From Lutibacter sp. A80 (GTDB taxonomy: Bacteria; Bacteroidota; Bacteroidia; Flavobacteriales; Flavobacteriaceae), in assembly GCF_022429645.1 (NCBI RefSeq), contig NZ_CP092480.1:3640501-3704500 (forward strand): DNA of 64,000 nt. Reading direction: 5' to 3'. The notes below the pieces were generated by a model. It did not search any database, had not been told where the DNA came from, and saw only the letters and a list, made by a program, of their open reading frames with translations. Within the stretch, counting starts at the first letter, position 1. Every line of letters begins with the position of its first letter. Below are positions 61,657 to 64,000 of this stretch, one piece after another. Position numbers and translations under genes: made by a program.

Positions 61657-64000
61657 ATGCTTAAAAAATATAGTGCTATTTTAGGGTTTTTTATAATCGG
61701 TATTTTTTTTACAAATGCCCAAACCATTACCTTAAAAGGTAGTGTTAAAGACAGTTTACAAAACCCTTTAAGTTATGCAAACGTACTAGCAAAACCAGCT
61801 GATGTCTCTAAAAATTTACAATTTGCTATTACAGATACCGATGGTTTGTATAAATTAGAACTCACAAAAAATCAGGTTTATACCATTTCTGTAAGTTATA
61901 TGGGTTTTAAAACGGCTAGTTTTAAGTTTACAGCTACTGAGAACTCACAAAAAAGTATTGTTTTAAAAGATGCACCAAACCAATTGCAAGAGGTAATTAT
62001 TGAAATGCCTGTTACCGTTAAAGAAGATACTATAACCTACAATACAAATAAATTTGTAACAGGCGAAGAACGTAAACTAAAAAATGTACTTAAAAAATTG
62101 CCAGGAGTTGAGGTAGATAAAAATGGAGGTGTAACGGTACAAGGTAAAAAAGTAACTACCTTATTGGTAGAAGGTAAAAAGTTTTTTGGTGGTGGTTCAA
62201 AATTGGCAGTTGAAAATATACCTGCAAATGCTGTTGATAAAATACAAGTTATAGATAATTACAACGAAATTGCTTTTTTAAAAAATGTATCTGATACAGA
62301 CGAAATGGCAATGAACATTCTATTAAAAGAAGATAAAAAACAATTTGCCTTTGGAGATATAGAGGCGGGTAAAGGAAATAAAGATTTTTATAGAACGCAC
62401 AGTAATTTATTTTATTACAGCCCAAAAACCAACATAAATTTTATAGGAAATATAAACAATACTGGCGAAAAAACTTTTACGTTTAGAGATTATATGAGTT
62501 TTCAAGGAGGTATTAGTGCCGCTTTAAAAGGAGATGGTTCCATTTACAATGTTTCAAGAAGCGATTTTGCTAACTTTATGGAAACACAAGATTTGGTAAC
62601 TAGCTCCAACAAATTTGGAGCTTTAAATATTACTAATGTTGTAAATAGTAAATTAGATATTTCTGGCTATGCAATTTTTTCACATTCAAAAAATAAAACG
62701 TTAACAGAAAATATAAATCAATATACTGCATTTACTGAAGAAAAAGAAAACACTTCAAACAGTAGAAATATTTTAGGGATTGGGAAATTTAATATAGAAT
62801 ATGCACCTACTACAAACCAACAATGGTATTTTAAAACGCAATTTAAAAAAACCGATAATTTAAAAAGTAATAATATTATTTCACGTATTGAAAATGAAGA
62901 CAGATCTATATTTTCAGAAAATAATGCGGAAGCAATTTATTTAAATCAGAATATTGAATGGCATCAAAAAATGTCGAATAAACATACGTTTTCTTTTGCT
63001 GCAGATGTTACTTTCGATAAAAATAACCCAAGCACACTATGGGGAACAAACAATGCTATTTTACAAGGTTTAATTCCTGTTGAGGAGTCAGGAAATTATA
63101 GTATAAATCAACATAAAGAAATACAAAACACTACAATACATAGTGTTTTTAAACATTATTGGGTGTTAAATAATTTTAACCATATTTATACAACTTTAGG
63201 TAATAAATATAGCAACGAAGCCTTTTTTACAGAAGATAGTCAGAAATTGCAAGATGGAACTACAAATAATTTTGCTTCCGCAGGTTTTGGAAACGATTTA
63301 GACTACAGGTTAAACGATTTATTTTTAGGCGTTCATTATAAATTTAAAACAGGTATTTTTGAATTAAAACAAGGTGCTTTTTTGCATAATTATAATTGGA
63401 ATTTAAAGCAGCAGCAAACTAAAAAAAATAATAAAATAGTAATGTTACCAGATTTTTCAGCAGAAATTAAGTTTAGTAATTCCAAAAAAATAAAAATAAA
63501 TTATCAGTTAAAAAGTGCTTTTTCAGATGCTTCAAAATTGGCAAATCGGTTTTATTTACAGTCGTATAATTCGGTGTACAAAGGAAACGAACATTTAGAG
63601 AATGAGTTGTATCATACTGCAAGAATGTATTACAGCCGTTTTAGTTTGTACCGAGGTTTAATGTTGTTTGGAGGAATAAATTATACTAAAAAAGTTAAAG
63701 GACTTCAAAATGCAGTACAATTTAACGAAACCGATCAATATATTTCTCCAATAATGGTAGATAATGCATCAGAAAATTGGTCTTTTAATTTAAATATTGA
63801 TAAAAAAATAAAGAAATTCAAGTATGGCTTGGATACACGAATTTTAACTTCCAAATATCTACAAAATATAAATGAGGCTTTTGTAACCAATAAAAGTAAC
63901 AATTATAGTTATACCCTTTCCGTAAAAACTTTGTTTGATAAATTTCCAACTATAGAAGCTGGTTTTGAGCAAAGTATTGGTAATTATACTTCTAGTAATT
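61657..64000 (+). CDS. Outer-membrane beta-barrel receptor with carboxypeptidase-like N domain, 5' part
   Basis: The first 781 codons of a gene that runs off the right edge. Start ATG at 61657. Signal peptide about 1-22 (ending FTNAQ), then a carboxypeptidase-regulatory-like domain (TLKGSVKDSLQNPLSYANVL, VSYMGFKT; about 24-105), and a plug-like region (LKKLPGVEVDKNGGVTVQGK, VDKIQVIDNYNE). From about residue 230, barrel-like repeats with alternating strands fit the TonB-receptor-like outer membrane beta-barrel family without a visible TonB box. It is probably cotranscribed with the GLPGLI gene. The substrate is unknown. Confidence 0.87.
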   Translation, partial: MLKKYSAILGFFIIGIFFTNAQTITLKGSVKDSLQNPLSYANVLAKPADVSKNLQFAITDTDGLYKLELTKNQVYTISVSYMGFKTASFKFTATENSQKSIVLKDAPNQLQEVIIEMPVTVKEDTITYNTNKFVTGEERKLKNVLKKLPGVEVDKNGGVTVQGKKVTTLLVEGKKFFGGGSKLAVENIPANAVDKIQVIDNYNEIAFLKNVSDTDEMAMNILLKEDKKQFAFGDIEAGKGNKDFYRTHSNLFYYSPKTNINFIGNINNTGEKTFTFRDYMSFQGGISAALKGDGSIYNVSRSDFANFMETQDLVTSSNKFGALNITNVVNSKLDISGYAIFSHSKNKTLTENINQYTAFTEEKENTSNSRNILGIGKFNIEYAPTTNQQWYFKTQFKKTDNLKSNNIISRIENEDRSIFSENNAEAIYLNQNIEWHQKMSNKHTFSFAADVTFDKNNPSTLWGTNNAILQGLIPVEESGNYSINQHKEIQNTTIHSVFKHYWVLNNFNHIYTTLGNKYSNEAFFTEDSQKLQDGTTNNFASAGFGNDLDYRLNDLFLGVHYKFKTGIFELKQGAFLHNYNWNLKQQQTKKNNKIVMLPDFSAEIKFSNSKKIKINYQLKSAFSDASKLANRFYLQSYNSVYKGNEHLENELYHTARMYYSRFSLYRGLMLFGGINYTKKVKGLQNAVQFNETDQYISPIMVDNASENWSFNLNIDKKIKKFKYGLDTRILTSKYLQNINEAFVTNKSNNYSYTLSVKTLFDKFPTIEAGFEQSIGNYTSSN

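Overview
The window is AT-rich, densely coded DNA from a member of the Bacteroidota, most likely family Flavobacteriaceae. The evidence is the gene families (GLPGLI protein, GYDIA-type GHMP kinase, SecDF and CcsBA fusions, class II HMG-CoA reductase, SusC/TonB-style outer-membrane receptor), lipoprotein and secretion signals, and promoters with a TTG / TAnnTTTG form instead of the sigma-70 consensus. I see no tRNA, rRNA, CRISPR array or complete transposase gene. Genus cannot be fixed from the sequence alone.

Layout. 1-6.6 kb: the start of a tail-specific protease (prc), then surE, a small membrane protein, lpxB, comEC and a secreted thioredoxin. 6.7-13.6 kb: a peptide-use locus on the minus strand, with three POT-type peptide transporters and a secreted DPP4-like peptidase. 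13.7-16.3 kb: HMG-CoA reductase and a GHMP kinase (mevalonate route), separated by an intergenic patch of short repeats and a dead GIY-YIG nuclease fragment. 16.5-22.4 kb: an FAD oxidoreductase, a DUF456 protein, and a BlaI repressor / M56 sensor-peptidase operon ending in a TPR protein and a small lipoprotein. The M56 protein carries a tandemly duplicated TonB-like C-terminal domain and the lipoprotein carries a third, detached copy. 22.6-37.2 kb: housekeeping genes (obg, an HPRT-adenylate kinase fusion, secDF, fhs, mdh, gyrB, guaA, a LysM protein).

37.2-52.9 kb is the metabolic centrepiece. It contains the cytochrome c assembly protein CcsBA, tryptophanase with a possible leader peptide, an Rrf2-family regulator with three cysteines, and a nitrite/nitric oxide respiration cluster. 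The cluster holds norC, norB, a lipoprotein NirK with a fused cytochrome c domain, NirV, a SCO-like copper protein, norQ, norD, a Ric-like protein with a degenerate metal site, a DUF438/PAS protein, norE and norF. It should convert nitrite to NO to N2O; no nitrate reductase or nitrous oxide reductase is present here. norC has a consensus flavobacterial promoter with an FNR-type dyad at about the class II activator position.

52.9-64 kb: a GH95 fucosidase, a small-molecule kinase, a PQQ-type sugar dehydrogenase lipoprotein, a CocE/NonD hydrolase and DUF423, then a gene-poor stretch with repeats. After it come a small secreted acidic protein, a GLPGLI protein and the first 781 codons of an outer-membrane receptor that runs off the right edge.

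Short dispersed intergenic repeats (TGTCATTCCTGC family and relatives) recur at 15.1, 15.4, 16.3, 22.5, 57.5 and 60.3 kb. One pair shows compensatory base changes in its hairpin stem. The best candidates for new biology are the BlaI/M56/TonB-like operon with its triple operator, the possible tna leader peptide, the metal-site-deficient Ric homologue in the NO cluster, and the hairpin repeats bracketing a GIY-YIG remnant.
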